Shown here: positions 8,685 to 16,857 of the stretch, piece by piece
Position numbering within the stretch: position 1 is the stretch's first letter
Layout of the letters: every line of letters begins with the position of its first letter
DNA from: Actinocrispum wychmicini
GTDB lineage: Bacteria; Actinomycetota; Actinomycetes; Mycobacteriales; Pseudonocardiaceae
Length of the DNA stretch: 64,000 nt
Assembly (NCBI RefSeq): GCF_004345645.1
Contig: NZ_SLWS01000003.1
Location: forward strand, 248,001 to 312,000
Direction: 5' to 3'
The notes under the pieces: generated by a model
Seen by the model: only the letters and a program-made list of their open reading frames with translations
Told to the model about the DNA's origin: nothing
The model's database searches: none
Translations under genes and position numbers: made by a program

Positions 8685-9478
8685 TACGTTCCCGGCTTGT
8701 GACGTATCCACCGCCCCGGGGCCGCAGAACCGAGCTGATCGTCGGCTTCGGCGTCGCGGCGGTGATCCTGGTGGGTGTCCTGGTCTGGACCCTGGTGCCG
8801 GCCCTGCACCCCACCTCGTCCGTGCCCGGGACAGCCCTGGCGGGCGCGGCCCCACCCAAGACCGCCAGCAGTCAGCCCTCCGCCGGGGGAGGTCCGTGCG
8901 GGTACAGGCGTGCGGGAAAGGCGGCCCGGGAGGTGGGTCTGCCTGCCGCCACACCGCCCCAGCCCAGCGGGACCGTGCGGGTGACGCTGAAGACGAACCA
9001 AGGCGACATCCCCTTGGTCCTGGACCGGGGCAAAGCCCCATGCACCGTGCAGAACATACTGTTCCTGGCCGGGAAGAAGTACTTCGACGGAACGCAGTGT
9101 CACCGGTTGACCGCGGCTCAGAGCCTCAAAGTGCTGCAGTGCGGCGACCCGACCGGCACCGGGGCCGGCGGCCCCGGCTACAAGTTCAAGGACGAACTGC
9201 CCACCGGCCTCACGCCGGGCGCGGCCGGCGGTGTGATCTACCCCACCGCCACAGTCGCGATGGCCAACGCCGGCCCCGACACCAACGGCAGCCAGTTCTT
9301 CCTGGTCTACGGCGACTCGACGATCCCACCGAACTACTCCGTGTTCGGCACGGTCGACACAGCGGGGCTGGCCGTCATCAGCAAGATCGTCGCGGGCGGC
9401 ATCAATCCATCCATGGGCCCGGAGGACGGCGCGCCGAAGACCCCGGTCACCATCCAGGGAACCGTCGCCGACGGGTGA
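8681..9478 (+). CDS. Membrane-anchored cyclophilin-type peptidyl-prolyl isomerase
   Basis: A 265-residue protein with one N-terminal membrane helix (LIVGFGVAAVILVGVLVWTL), a Pro/Ala-rich linker and a C-terminal cyclophilin domain from about residue 100 (GDIPLVLDRGKAPCTVQNIL; TVAMANAGPDTNGSQFFLVY). The domain should catalyse proline isomerisation outside the cytoplasmic membrane. GTG 8681 overlaps the stop of the FAH gene but has no room for a ribosome site. GTG 8699 (MTYPPPRG...) lies about 17 bp after TAAGGAG, so the start is undecided. The function is unrelated to the operon before it. Confidence 0.88.
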   Translation: MIRSRLVTYPPPRGRRTELIVGFGVAAVILVGVLVWTLVPALHPTSSVPGTALAGAAPPKTASSQPSAGGGPCGYRRAGKAAREVGLPAATPPQPSGTVRVTLKTNQGDIPLVLDRGKAPCTVQNILFLAGKKYFDGTQCHRLTAAQSLKVLQCGDPTGTGAGGPGYKFKDELPTGLTPGAAGGVIYPTATVAMANAGPDTNGSQFFLVYGDSTIPPNYSVFGTVDTAGLAVISKIVAGGINPSMGPEDGAPKTPVTIQGTVADG

Positions 9479-9643
9479 CAGTTGATTCATTCACGGCGGT
9501 TCCATCGTGTGGAGTATTGACGAACCACGTCTGTGTACTGAAAGGTAGATGGCTGCCGGGGTAGGGATTCGGGACGGGCTCTTGGAAAGCACCTTGCGTT
9601 GCACAATTCGGTGCGGCGCTGGACCACTCTGGGAGCTCAGAAG

Positions 9644-10309
9644 ATGACGGCAGAATCGTTGAATGGTGCTGTCCGCAATTCGTCGATCAACCGAAGGCAA
9701 GCGCTACGCACCGGTTTACTCGCCGGTATCGGTGTGGCCGGGGTCGGATCCGGCCTGCTGAACACGGCACCAGCGGCATCCGCGGGTGTCGAGATCAAGG
9801 ACCTGATCCCACAGACCAACTGGCGGTGGTGCCGCAAGTGCCAAGGCCACTTCTTTGGGGGCAGTGGTACGTTCGGCTTCTGTCCATTTGGCAACGCACA
9901 TGACTCCACCGGCAGCGGCGACTACTATCTTTGGTATTCCGAAGATCCGCCTCGTTCCGACATGCAGCCCGGCTGGCGATGGTGCCGCAGATGTCAAAGT
10001 CTCTCCTACGCCGCCGTCGTCACCGGCCTGTGCCCCGGCTTCGGTCGGCATGACCTCGGTGGCAGCGGTAACTACCACGTGTTCCACGACGTGGGTGTCC
10101 TCAATCCCAACGAGCAGGACCAATGGAATTGGTGCCGAAAGTGCCAAGGCTTGTTCTATGGCCCCAACCAGAGCCGAAGTTGGTGCGCGGGTGGCAACCG
10201 CCACGACGGCACAGGCAGCGGCAACTACATGGTTCAGTACCTCTCTTCTCCGAAGTCCGGTGTTGAGGGACGTCAACCCGGTCGGGGCAGCTCTTTGATT
10301 TTGGGCTGA
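9644..10309 (+). CDS. Tat-exported protein with three WxWCxxC repeats
   Basis: 221 residues from ATG 9644 (GGGAG ribosome site). The N-terminus is a Tat signal: NRRQALRTGLLAG, a hydrophobic core, then APAASA. The mature part is three repeats of about 50 residues, each opening W-x-W-C-R-[KR]-C-Q and closing H-D-x-[TG]-GSG-[ND]-Y: WRWCRKCQGHFF, WRWCRRCQSLSY and WNWCRKCQGLFY. Each repeat keeps two Cys of a CxxC plus a later Cys and His, which looks like a small metal-binding or disulfide fold. I know similar repeat proteins only as uncharacterised actinobacterial secreted proteins. The last 20 residues fall outside the repeat, and the stop lies only 6 bp before the inverted-repeat element, so the C-terminus may have been altered by insertion. 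Confidence 0.82.
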   Translation: MTAESLNGAVRNSSINRRQALRTGLLAGIGVAGVGSGLLNTAPAASAGVEIKDLIPQTNWRWCRKCQGHFFGGSGTFGFCPFGNAHDSTGSGDYYLWYSEDPPRSDMQPGWRWCRRCQSLSYAAVVTGLCPGFGRHDLGGSGNYHVFHDVGVLNPNEQDQWNWCRKCQGLFYGPNQSRSWCAGGNRHDGTGSGNYMVQYLSSPKSGVEGRQPGRGSSLILG

Positions 10310-10315
10310 AGATTG

Positions 10316-10613
10316 TTCGCTCGCCGCTCGGGCAGGCCGCCAAGAGGGAGCCCCTTCGTTGGGTGTTGCTGGTTGGTTGGGTTGTGTGGCGTGGTGCCTC
10401 CCTCCCGTATGGCCTGCCCAAGGGAATCATATCCGCCACGTGATGTCCGGCTTGCGTTTCGGTCCGCATGGCTCCCGCTTGTTGTTGATTTCCGTAGGCG
10501 GACCGGATGGTTTTCGTGGGTTCGGACACCACGTGCCAGATATGATTGGCTTCGCCCAGGCCATACGGGAGGGAGTCACCACTTCGGCCGGGTTATGTTG
10601 CGCGAGCACGCGC
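10316..10613 (+). repeat. Left arm of 298-bp inverted repeat
   Basis: Compared base by base with the reverse complement of 11936-12233. Positions 10316-10585 are identical over 270 bp, and the outer-to-inner remainder has two mismatches (10586, 10598). This arm fills most of the 325-bp gene-free stretch between 10309 and 10635. Within it, 10391-10448 and 10524-10582 are imperfect mirror images (about 58 bp each, both containing CTCCCTCCCGTATGGCCTG when read in the same sense), so the arm is itself a palindrome around a 75-bp centre. Open frames in it also appear in the other arm and look incidental. Confidence 0.95.
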
Positions 10614-10634
10614 TTTCTCCCACCGCCCATGGGT

Positions 10635-11867
10635 TTAGGCCGCGTGAGGAAGCGGTGCATGCAGTTCGTTACGTCTCGGTGTTCGAGACGCATCCACATA
10701 AACCGGCGGAACAAACCACGGTCTCCCGTCAACCATTTCAATCGACCAGTCACTATGGTGCACTAGCCGATGATGCCCCGGACACAACAACGCCAAATTA
10801 TCCAGCTTTGTCGGCCCTCCATCCGCCCAATGAACCACGTGGTGAGAATCGCATACACTGCCCGGTCGTTCACACGCGGGAAACGCACATCCTCGATCCC
10901 GCAAATACAGTCCGCGCCGGATGTGAGCTGGTGTGGCGTAGGCGGGGACTGCCACATCCAGCGGTTGCGAGTCACCGCCCAACACTGCGGGCAGAATGTG
11001 CGCGTCGCATGCCATCCTGCGGGCTTCGCGGGCGGTCATTCGCCGGTCGCCCGACAACACCACCTCCTCCAGCGACCGCTGCAACCCCTCCCACCCGATA
11101 GTCACCGCGACCTCGGTCCGCGCGCCGTTCTGGGCGGGCAGGTCCGGACAGTTGGCCGCCATCCGCAACACATCCGCGAACGCATCCCCGGCCCGCTCGG
11201 CATACCCACGAGTGTCGTTACCCTCTGGGTACGGTTTCTCGAACGGCTTGAGCAGATTCTCGAACAACTGGGCGGATTCGAGGTCGAGGTGGCCTTTGAA
11301 CTCCATTGTTCCGTCCCGCCGGACCTGCCGCCGCAACATCCGCGCCGGCCGCGAAGGCTCATCGTCGGGTGGTGGTGGCCCGTCCGGGTCGACAATGTCG
11401 CGCACCCGCTCACCGAACCGGGTCAACGCCCTCGGGTCATCCTCAGCGGCACGGGTGAGCATCACCCGCTCAGCCGTGGCCCGCTGCTCGGCATCCAGAT
11501 CCGGCAGACCCGCCAGCGTCTTGCGAATGACATCGACCTGCTCGGGGCCGACGTCACCCTGTGCGAGTGCTTCGGCGGTCTGCGGCAACACCGGCTCGAC
11601 CACCGACCCCGTCGGAGTCGTCACCGCATGCAGGTCCGTGGCGTGAGCGAGCCGGTGTCGAGCCTCAGTGCGACTGAACCGCACGGTGTGCATCAACAAC
11701 GCAGGGGTATTGGAATAGCCGAGTTTGGTAGCAGTCCCGCGACTGTCCATCTCAGCCAACAGACGGAGCTCCTCGGCATAGAGTTGCCGGCGGTGTCGTA
11801 CCACAGCAGAATGGGCATCGACCAGCTCACTATCACTGATCTGCCATAGCGGCGCTGCGGTACTCAT
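10635..11867 (-). CDS. DUF222 domain HNH endonuclease
   Basis: A 410-residue protein of the actinobacterial DUF222/HNH (13E12 repeat) family. Residues about 20-280 are the helical DUF222 region. The C-terminal HNH nuclease runs RDRGCAFPACERPGSVCDSHH, then GGPTKLDNLALLCPGHHRLVH, with both Cys pairs for structural zinc and the catalytic His residues intact. Family members are thought to be DNA endonucleases; cellular roles are mostly undefined. The reading frame is complete, with no strong ribosome site before ATG 11867. The gene lies exactly between the two inverted-repeat arms, and its promoter, if separate, must lie in or just inside the right arm. Confidence 0.9.
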   Translation of the reverse strand: MSTAAPLWQISDSELVDAHSAVVRHRRQLYAEELRLLAEMDSRGTATKLGYSNTPALLMHTVRFSRTEARHRLAHATDLHAVTTPTGSVVEPVLPQTAEALAQGDVGPEQVDVIRKTLAGLPDLDAEQRATAERVMLTRAAEDDPRALTRFGERVRDIVDPDGPPPPDDEPSRPARMLRRQVRRDGTMEFKGHLDLESAQLFENLLKPFEKPYPEGNDTRGYAERAGDAFADVLRMAANCPDLPAQNGARTEVAVTIGWEGLQRSLEEVVLSGDRRMTAREARRMACDAHILPAVLGGDSQPLDVAVPAYATPAHIRRGLYLRDRGCAFPACERPGSVCDSHHVVHWADGGPTKLDNLALLCPGHHRLVHHSDWSIEMVDGRPWFVPPVYVDASRTPRRNELHAPLPHAA

Positions 11868-11935
11868 ACAACAATTCTACCGAATGAATGACGTGACGTA
11901 TGCGGTATTTCACTGTCGGCGAACAAGCGGGAAAG

Positions 11936-12233
11936 GCGCGTGCTCGCGCAGCATAACCCGGCTGAAGTGGTGACTCCCTCCCGTATGGCCTGGGCGAAGC
12001 CAATCATATCTGGCACGTGGTGTCCGAACCCACGAAAACCATCCGGTCCGCCTACGGAAATCAACAACAAGCGGGAGCCATGCGGACCGAAACGCAAGCC
12101 GGACATCACGTGGCGGATATGATTCCCTTGGGCAGGCCATACGGGAGGGAGGCACCACGCCACACAACCCAACCAACCAGCAACACCCAACGAAGGGGCT
12201 CCCTCTTGGCGGCCTGCCCGAGCGGCGAGCGAA
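11936..12233 (-). repeat. Right arm of 298-bp inverted repeat
   Basis: Inverted copy of 10316-10613; 11964-12233 is a perfect 270-bp match. It occupies most of the gene-free stretch from 11868 to 12397. The same nested palindrome is present, so the element carries four copies of the 58-bp motif. The arm is upstream of the HNH gene start, so any transcript through it could fold into a long hairpin. Confidence 0.95.
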
Positions 12234-12268
12234 AATCTTTTCACACCGAGCGACAATCTTTTCACCCC
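12227..12268 (+). repeat. Two tandem 21-bp repeats at the outer edge of the right arm
   Basis: Units 12227-12247 and 12248-12268 share GAGCGAmAATCTTTTCAC and differ at two positions. A related sequence (GAGCGAACAATCTT, read on the minus strand) lies at the outer edge of the left arm around 10307-10320. The tandem pair therefore looks like a duplication at the element's end. After it, 12269-12397 contains no gene or clear signal apart from the leader of the KAS III gene. Confidence 0.7.
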
Positions 12269-12397
12269 CTGTATCCAACGAGCTGAGGACCCCGAGTCGG
12301 TCAAGCCCGCGGCGCGAGGAGGCGTTGCCGCGGACATGGTCCGCAAGTTGGTGGGAACTCTTTGGGTGCTGTGGCCGACCACATCGTCATGCACTGC

Positions 12398-13390
12398 ATG
12401 ATCGACAGAGTCAGTGTCCTGTGTGGGGTTGGGGGGTACGTTCCGAGTTCGGTGGTGACGAACGCCGACCTGGCCGGGCGGTTCGACACTTCGGATGAGT
12501 GGATTCGGTCACGTACCGGCATTCGGCAGCGGCACGTGGTGCGGACGGGGGAGTCCACGGGGGATCTCGCGGTCCAGGCGGGCGCCGCGGCGTTGAAGAA
12601 CGCTGGCGTGGACTCGGTGGATCTGGTGGTGTTGGCCACAACCACGCCGGATCACCCGTGTCCGGCGACCGCGCCGGCTGTCGCACGCGGGCTTGGACTG
12701 GACCATGTGGCCGCGTTCGACTTGGGCGCGGTGTGTACGGGCTTTGTGTACGGGTTGGCCGCGGTGGCCGGGTTCATCGCTGCTGGGTTGGCCGAACGGG
12801 TGTTGTTGATCGGCGCGGACACGTTCTCCACGATTCTCGACCCGGCCGATCGTGGTGCGGCGGCGGTGTTCGGGGACGGTGCCGGCGCGGTGGTGCTGCG
12901 TCGTGGTGATGCCGGTGAGTTGGGCGCGTTGCTGGCGTTCGACTTGGGCAGCGACGGGGACTTCGTCGACCTGATCACGGTCCGCGCAGGCGGCTCCAAA
13001 CACCCGCTGACAGCCGGGCAGGTGCCCGACGACCACTGGTTCTCCATGCAGGGCAAGGCGGTGTACCGGCACGCTGTACGCCGGATGGCCGCGTCGGCCC
13101 AGGATGTGCTGCGGCAGGTGGGGTGGCGGGCGCAGGACGTGGACTGGTTTGTCGGGCACCAGGCCAACCAGCGGATCCTGCACGCCGTCGGGGACCAGGT
13201 GGGGATCGCGCCCGAGCGGGTGTTCGTCAACATCGACCAGGTCGGCAACACCGTCGCCGCCTCGATTCCGCTCGCCCTGACAGACGCGACCGGCGTGCTC
13301 CGGCCGGGCGACAAGGTGCTGCTCACGGCGTTCGGCGGCGGGATCACTTGGGGCTCCGCCGCCCTCATCTGGCCCGCTTTACCGGACTAG
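12398..13390 (+). CDS. 3-oxoacyl-ACP synthase III (FabH/KAS III-like)
   Basis: A 330-residue KAS III with the full Cys-His-Asn triad: [10 protein letters not shown] (Cys about 112), VGHQANQRI (His) and [14 protein letters not shown] (Asn). Such enzymes start acyl chains by condensing an acyl-CoA with malonyl-ACP, or act as acyltransferases in secondary metabolism. The next gene is an ACP 14 bp downstream, the obvious partner. It opens the isonitrile-type cluster, where it could shape the fatty-acyl chain. ATG 12398 gives the usual family N-terminus ([17 protein letters not shown]). ATG 12389 and GTG 12371 are also possible because no ribosome site is evident. Confidence 0.88.
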   Translation: MIDRVSVLCGVGGYVPSSVVTNADLAGRFDTSDEWIRSRTGIRQRHVVRTGESTGDLAVQAGAAALKNAGVDSVDLVVLATTTPDHPCPATAPAVARGLGLDHVAAFDLGAVCTGFVYGLAAVAGFIAAGLAERVLLIGADTFSTILDPADRGAAAVFGDGAGAVVLRRGDAGELGALLAFDLGSDGDFVDLITVRAGGSKHPLTAGQVPDDHWFSMQGKAVYRHAVRRMAASAQDVLRQVGWRAQDVDWFVGHQANQRILHAVGDQVGIAPERVFVNIDQVGNTVAASIPLALTDATGVLRPGDKVLLTAFGGGITWGSAALIWPALPD

Positions 13391-13404
13391 GAAAGGAATG
13401 CGCA

Positions 13405-13659
13405 TTGGCCGAAGAACGGGTACGTGCGGTGGTCGTCGAATTCGTTCGCGGAGTCGACGGCGTGTCCGGGCAGGTTTCGGGCGCGGCGAGTTTCGACGAA
13501 CTCGGCGTCGACTCGATGAGCACGATGGACCTGTTGGACAAGGTCGAACGGGAGTTCGGTGTGGCGATACCGGACGAGGCGCTGCCGCTGATCGTCACCA
13601 TCCAGGATCTGGTCGATTTCGTTGTGTCCGCGAAACAGAAACAGGGGGTCAACCCGTGA
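13405..13659 (+). CDS. Acyl carrier protein
   Basis: An 84-residue ACP. Its phosphopantetheine site is [14 protein letters not shown], with Ser in the DS pair. The only in-frame start with a ribosome site is TTG 13405, 8 bp after GAAAGGA (13391-13397). An ATG at 13398 is out of frame. It would hold the fatty-acyl chain as a thioester for the dioxygenase or hot-dog enzyme downstream, or be extended by the KAS III. A second carrier protein of a different subtype follows at 16615, so this cluster has two. The stop overlaps the dioxygenase start (GTGA). Confidence 0.9.
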   Translation: MAEERVRAVVVEFVRGVDGVSGQVSGAASFDELGVDSMSTMDLLDKVEREFGVAIPDEALPLIVTIQDLVDFVVSAKQKQGVNP

Positions 13660-14525
13660 ACATCACTCCGCAGACCACAGGCAAGTTCGGCGTCGTCGTC
13701 GACGGTTTCGACGCGGCCACCGCGTCGGCCGCCGATATCGCGGCCCTGAAGCACGCGGTGTACACCGATAAGATCGCCGTTCTCAAAGATCAGGACTTAG
13801 ACCCGAAGGCCTTTCTGGCGCTGGGCAGCCGGTTGGGCACGCCGGAGACGTACTACGAGCCGATCTACCACCACCCGGAGGTGAAGGAGGTCTTCGTCTC
13901 GTCCAACGTCGAGCAGGACGGGAAACAGGTCGGGGTGCCGAAGACCGGGAAGTTCTGGCACTCGGACTACCAGTTCATGCCGCGACCGTTCGACCTCACA
14001 CTCATTTACCCGCAGGTCGTCCCGACGAAGAACCGGGGCACGTTCTTCATCAACCTGTGCGCGGCCTACGAGGCGTTGAGCGACGAACTTAAGGCAGCGG
14101 TGCAGGACACCGTTGCGTGGCACAGTGTTCGCCGCTATTTCAAAATCCGGCCGACCGACGTGTACCGGCCGATCTCCGAGGTGCTGGACGAGGTCGACGA
14201 GCGCACGCCGCCGGTGTCGTTCCCCACCGCCCACCGGCACCGGTTCACCGACGAGACTGTGCTGTACCTCAGCGAGGGCTTCACGTTGTCCATCAAGGAC
14301 AGTGACGGCCGGGAACAGCCCGAGTTGCTGCGGGAGTTGCTGGCGGCGACCGGACAGCTGGACAAGGGGTTCGAACACGAGCACATCCACCTGCAGACGT
14401 TCGAGAAGGGCGACCTGCTGGTCTGGGACAACCGCAGCCTGGTGCACCGCGCACTGCACACCGCGACGACGGAACCCGCGGTGTCCTACCGTGTCACGGT
14501 CTACGACGACGAGGCCGCCGCGTGA
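13656..14525 (+). CDS. TauD/TfdA-type Fe(II) oxygenase, ScoE/Rv0097-like (isonitrile formation)
   Basis: A 289-residue non-haem iron enzyme starting at GTG 13656 (AGGGGG ribosome site). The iron triad is [10 protein letters not shown] (His-x-Asp, about residue 102) and SLVHRALHT (distal His, about 264), with an Arg in SYRVTVYDD that binds 2-oxoglutarate. Enzymes of this family in isonitrile-lipopeptide clusters (ScoE, mycobacterial Rv0097) convert an N-carboxymethyl-3-aminoacyl substrate to the 3-isocyano acid by oxidative decarboxylation. The identification rests on the neighbours: hot-dog enzyme, acyl ligase, carrier protein and C-A-T-R NRPS in the same order as in those clusters. By sequence alone other TauD functions are possible. 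Confidence 0.87.
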   Translation: MNITPQTTGKFGVVVDGFDAATASAADIAALKHAVYTDKIAVLKDQDLDPKAFLALGSRLGTPETYYEPIYHHPEVKEVFVSSNVEQDGKQVGVPKTGKFWHSDYQFMPRPFDLTLIYPQVVPTKNRGTFFINLCAAYEALSDELKAAVQDTVAWHSVRRYFKIRPTDVYRPISEVLDEVDERTPPVSFPTAHRHRFTDETVLYLSEGFTLSIKDSDGREQPELLRELLAATGQLDKGFEHEHIHLQTFEKGDLLVWDNRSLVHRALHTATTEPAVSYRVTVYDDEAAA

Positions 14526-15034
14526 CGGTCAGTTACGCCACTGACTTCGACCTGCTCGGCCAAGTGCTGGAATGCTACAAGCCGCACTGCCGTTACCTGA
14601 AGACCATGGCTGTGTCCCTTGTGGATGGTCAGGTGTCGGGTACGGCCGAGCTGGCCATCGGCGAGTCGTGCTACATCGAGGACACCGGACACCTGAACGC
14701 GGTGGAGGTGAACATCGCGTACAACCAGATGCTGTACTACGTCGTCGCCATGGCCGTACGGGAGAAGATGGCGCCGGTGGTCTCGACCTGGACGATGGCC
14801 GAGTACTGGCGTCGCCGGCTGCCGGACATCCTGATCACGAGGCTGGTCAGCCGGTTCCAGTGGCCGGTCGACCCGCGTGCGTTCCAAGGTGAGTTCACGC
14901 TCACTAACATCAGTCAACGCCGGCTCACCCCCAGCAGCCCGCCGCTGGTCGCACTGGACACCGCGTTCCGTTTCTGGGACGACCGCCGCGGCCGGTCCGA
15001 CGGCGAGGTCACCGTCGCGATCATCGGCTCATGA
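14522..15034 (+). CDS. FcoT/ScoD-like hot-dog enzyme (glycine addition to enoyl thioester)
   Basis: 170 residues beginning at GTG 14522, overlapping the oxygenase stop. The sequence around [19 protein letters not shown] matches the hot-dog fold of the mycobacterial long-chain thioesterase FcoT (Rv0098) and ScoD. In isonitrile biosynthesis this protein adds glycine to an alpha,beta-unsaturated acyl-carrier thioester and then frees the acid. The length is close to the family's (about 170-185). Its place between the TauD-like oxygenase and the acyl ligase is the conserved order. Fold is confident from context and motif; the Michael-addition role is inferred from the characterised homologues. Confidence 0.83.
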   Translation: MTVSYATDFDLLGQVLECYKPHCRYLKTMAVSLVDGQVSGTAELAIGESCYIEDTGHLNAVEVNIAYNQMLYYVVAMAVREKMAPVVSTWTMAEYWRRRLPDILITRLVSRFQWPVDPRAFQGEFTLTNISQRRLTPSSPPLVALDTAFRFWDDRRGRSDGEVTVAIIGS

Positions 15035-15048
15035 AAGAGGGATCGCCT

Positions 15049-16605
15049 GTGCTGTACTACCCGAACCTGCGGACCGTCGCCGCGGTGGTGGAGTTCCACG
15101 CCGCGAAGCAGCCCGACACTCCCGCGATCGTCTGCTCCGGCCGGTCGCTGACGTACGCCGAACTGGACCGGGAGAGCACCCGGGTGGCCCACGCGATCGT
15201 CGCGGCCGGGTTGCGTCCGGGCGCGCGGGTGGCGTATCTCGGCAAGGAATCCGAGCACTACTACGAAATCCTCTTCGGTGCCGCCAAAAGTGCCACTGTG
15301 TTGGTGCCGGTCAACTGGCGGCTCACGGCCGGCGAAGTGGATCACATCCTGCGCGACTCGGGCACCGAGTTGCTGTTCGTCGAGCATGCCCTGCTCGACG
15401 TCGCCGAGAAGATCCGTGCCGACCTACCGAAGCTTGGCACCATCGTCGAATTGGATAAGCACTACGCGGACTGGAAGGCCGACCAGCCGGACGTCAAGTT
15501 GGCGCCGGACACCGGTCCGGACGATCCGATCGTACAGCTCTACACCAGCGGCACCACCGGCCTGCCCAAGGGTGTCGTCCTGGCCCATCGGAGTTTCTTC
15601 GCCATCCGCGACGGTCTGGCCGGCGCCGGGCTGGACTGGATCGACTGGCGGGCCGGCGACCGCAGCCTGATCGGCATCCCCGGGTTCCACGTCGGCGGGA
15701 TCTGGTGGGCGATGCAGGGGTTCAACGCCGGCATCACGAACGTGGCCATGCCGCGTTTCGACAGCACGGCGGCGGTCGGGCTGATCCGTGAGCTCGGCGT
15801 CACCACGGTGTGTGTCGTACCGTCGATGCTTCGGCTGCTGCTGGCCGAACCTGGTGTCGGGCCGGCGGACTTCGCGACCGTCCGCAAGATCGTCTACGGC
15901 GGCTCCCCGATCGCGGAGACGTTGCTGAAAGAGGCGATCGACGTGTGCGGCGCGCGGTTCGCCCAGATCTACGGCCTGACCGAGACCGGCAACACGGCCG
16001 TGTGCCTGCCGCCCGACGACCACACGCCGGGCAGTCCACGGTTGCGGGCCGCCGGCCGGCCCTATCCCGGGGTCCAGGTCAAGATCATCGACAACGCGGG
16101 TGCCGAACTGCCGGCCGGCCAGGTCGGCGAGGTGTGCCTGCACAGCCCGGCGCGGATGCTGGAGTACTGGGGAAACGCCACGGCCACCGCGCAGACCCTG
16201 GTGGACGGCTGGATCCACACCGGCGACGCGGGATATCTGGACGACGACGGTTACGTGTACATCAGCGACCGGCTCAAGGACATGATCATCGTCGCCGGGG
16301 AGAAGATCTACCCGACCGAGATCGAGAACGCGCTGACCAAACATCCCGCGGTCGCCGAGGCGGCGGTGATCGGCATCCCGGACGACCGGTTCGGCGAGGC
16401 CGTGTGCGCGTTCGTCGCTCTGCGGCCGGACCAGCAGACGGGGCGACGGGACCTGATGGTGTTCCTGCGGGATCACCTGGCCGCGTTCAAGATCCCGGCC
16501 AGGTTCGAGTTCCTCGAGCACGTGCCGCGCAACCCCAGCGGGAAGATCCTGCGCCGGGAGCTGCGTGACCGGTTCTGGCGCGACCGCGACCGTCAGGTCA
16601 ACTAG
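15049..16605 (+). CDS. Fatty acyl-AMP/CoA ligase, FadD10/ScoC-like
   Basis: A 518-residue ANL-superfamily ligase. The AMP-binding P-loop is LYTSGTTGLPKGVVLAH, then YGLTETGN, YISDRLKDMIIVAGEKIYP (hinge) and NPSGKILRREL with the catalytic Lys. In isonitrile clusters it activates a medium-chain fatty acid and loads it on the small carrier protein encoded next. GTG 15049 is chosen because AAAGAGGGA lies at a proper distance before it. ATG 15031 overlaps the previous stop (ATGA) but lacks a ribosome site and would add six residues. The carrier protein starts 9 bp downstream. Confidence 0.9.
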   Translation: MLYYPNLRTVAAVVEFHAAKQPDTPAIVCSGRSLTYAELDRESTRVAHAIVAAGLRPGARVAYLGKESEHYYEILFGAAKSATVLVPVNWRLTAGEVDHILRDSGTELLFVEHALLDVAEKIRADLPKLGTIVELDKHYADWKADQPDVKLAPDTGPDDPIVQLYTSGTTGLPKGVVLAHRSFFAIRDGLAGAGLDWIDWRAGDRSLIGIPGFHVGGIWWAMQGFNAGITNVAMPRFDSTAAVGLIRELGVTTVCVVPSMLRLLLAEPGVGPADFATVRKIVYGGSPIAETLLKEAIDVCGARFAQIYGLTETGNTAVCLPPDDHTPGSPRLRAAGRPYPGVQVKIIDNAGAELPAGQVGEVCLHSPARMLEYWGNATATAQTLVDGWIHTGDAGYLDDDGYVYISDRLKDMIIVAGEKIYPTEIENALTKHPAVAEAAVIGIPDDRFGEAVCAFVALRPDQQTGRRDLMVFLRDHLAAFKIPARFEFLEHVPRNPSGKILRRELRDRFWRDRDRQVN

Positions 16606-16614
16606 GAGGACACC

Positions 16615-16857
16615 GTGAGCGAACCGTTGACGCTGGACCGGGTGCGGGCCGACGTGGCCGAGCTGCTGTACCTGGAGCCGTCCGATGTGGACGACTCGGC
16701 CGACCTGCTTGGCGAGGGCCTGGACTCGGTGCGGATCCTGAGCCTGGTGGAACGCTGGCGCCTGACCGGGGTGGAGATCACGTTCATCGAGCTGGCCGAG
16801 CGCCCGACCGTGCTCGCGTGGTGGCAGCTGCTGTCCGGGCGGTTATCCGATGGGTGA
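16615..16857 (+). CDS. Small phosphopantetheine carrier protein (ScoB/Rv0100-like)
   Basis: 80 residues, GTG start with a strong AGGAGGA ribosome site. The modification site is [16 protein letters not shown], in the style of aryl/peptidyl carrier proteins rather than FAS ACPs, as in ScoB and mycobacterial Rv0100. It should receive the acyl group from the adjacent ligase, carry it through glycine addition, and hand the isonitrile acyl chain to the NRPS condensation domain. The stop overlaps the NRPS start by 8 bp, indicating coupled translation. Confidence 0.88.
   Translation: MSEPLTLDRVRADVAELLYLEPSDVDDSADLLGEGLDSVRILSLVERWRLTGVEITFIELAERPTVLAWWQLLSGRLSDG

Larger units (their letters stand above)
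10316..12233. mobile_element. Putative DUF222/HNH element bounded by 298-bp inverted repeats
   Basis: A 1918-bp unit: one DUF222/HNH endonuclease gene (leftward) between inverted arms 10316-10613 and 11936-12233. The inner boundaries lie 21 bp from the gene's stop and 68 bp from its start, so essentially nothing but the gene and its arms is present. No transposase or recombinase is encoded. DUF222/HNH proteins are the product of the mycobacterial REP13E12 repeats, and HNH nucleases drive homing, so mobility is plausible but not shown. I could not find a convincing target-site duplication. The element sits between a Tat-exported protein gene and the start of a biosynthetic cluster. Confidence 0.55.

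Noticed and set aside
8681..8698. Extra start region of the cyclophilin as separate leader peptide
   Set aside because: Only six codons in the same frame; it is a start ambiguity, not a leader.
10359..10766. Open frames within the inverted-repeat arms (also 11864-12394 minus and 12017-12286 plus)
   Set aside because: The same peptides appear from both arms because of the inverted repeat, have no convincing ribosome site, and run into unrelated sequence beyond the arm. I treat them as incidental, though a conserved small peptide is not excluded.
10316..12233. Classical insertion sequence
   Set aside because: No transposase frame on either strand, arms ten times longer than usual terminal repeats, no clear target duplication.
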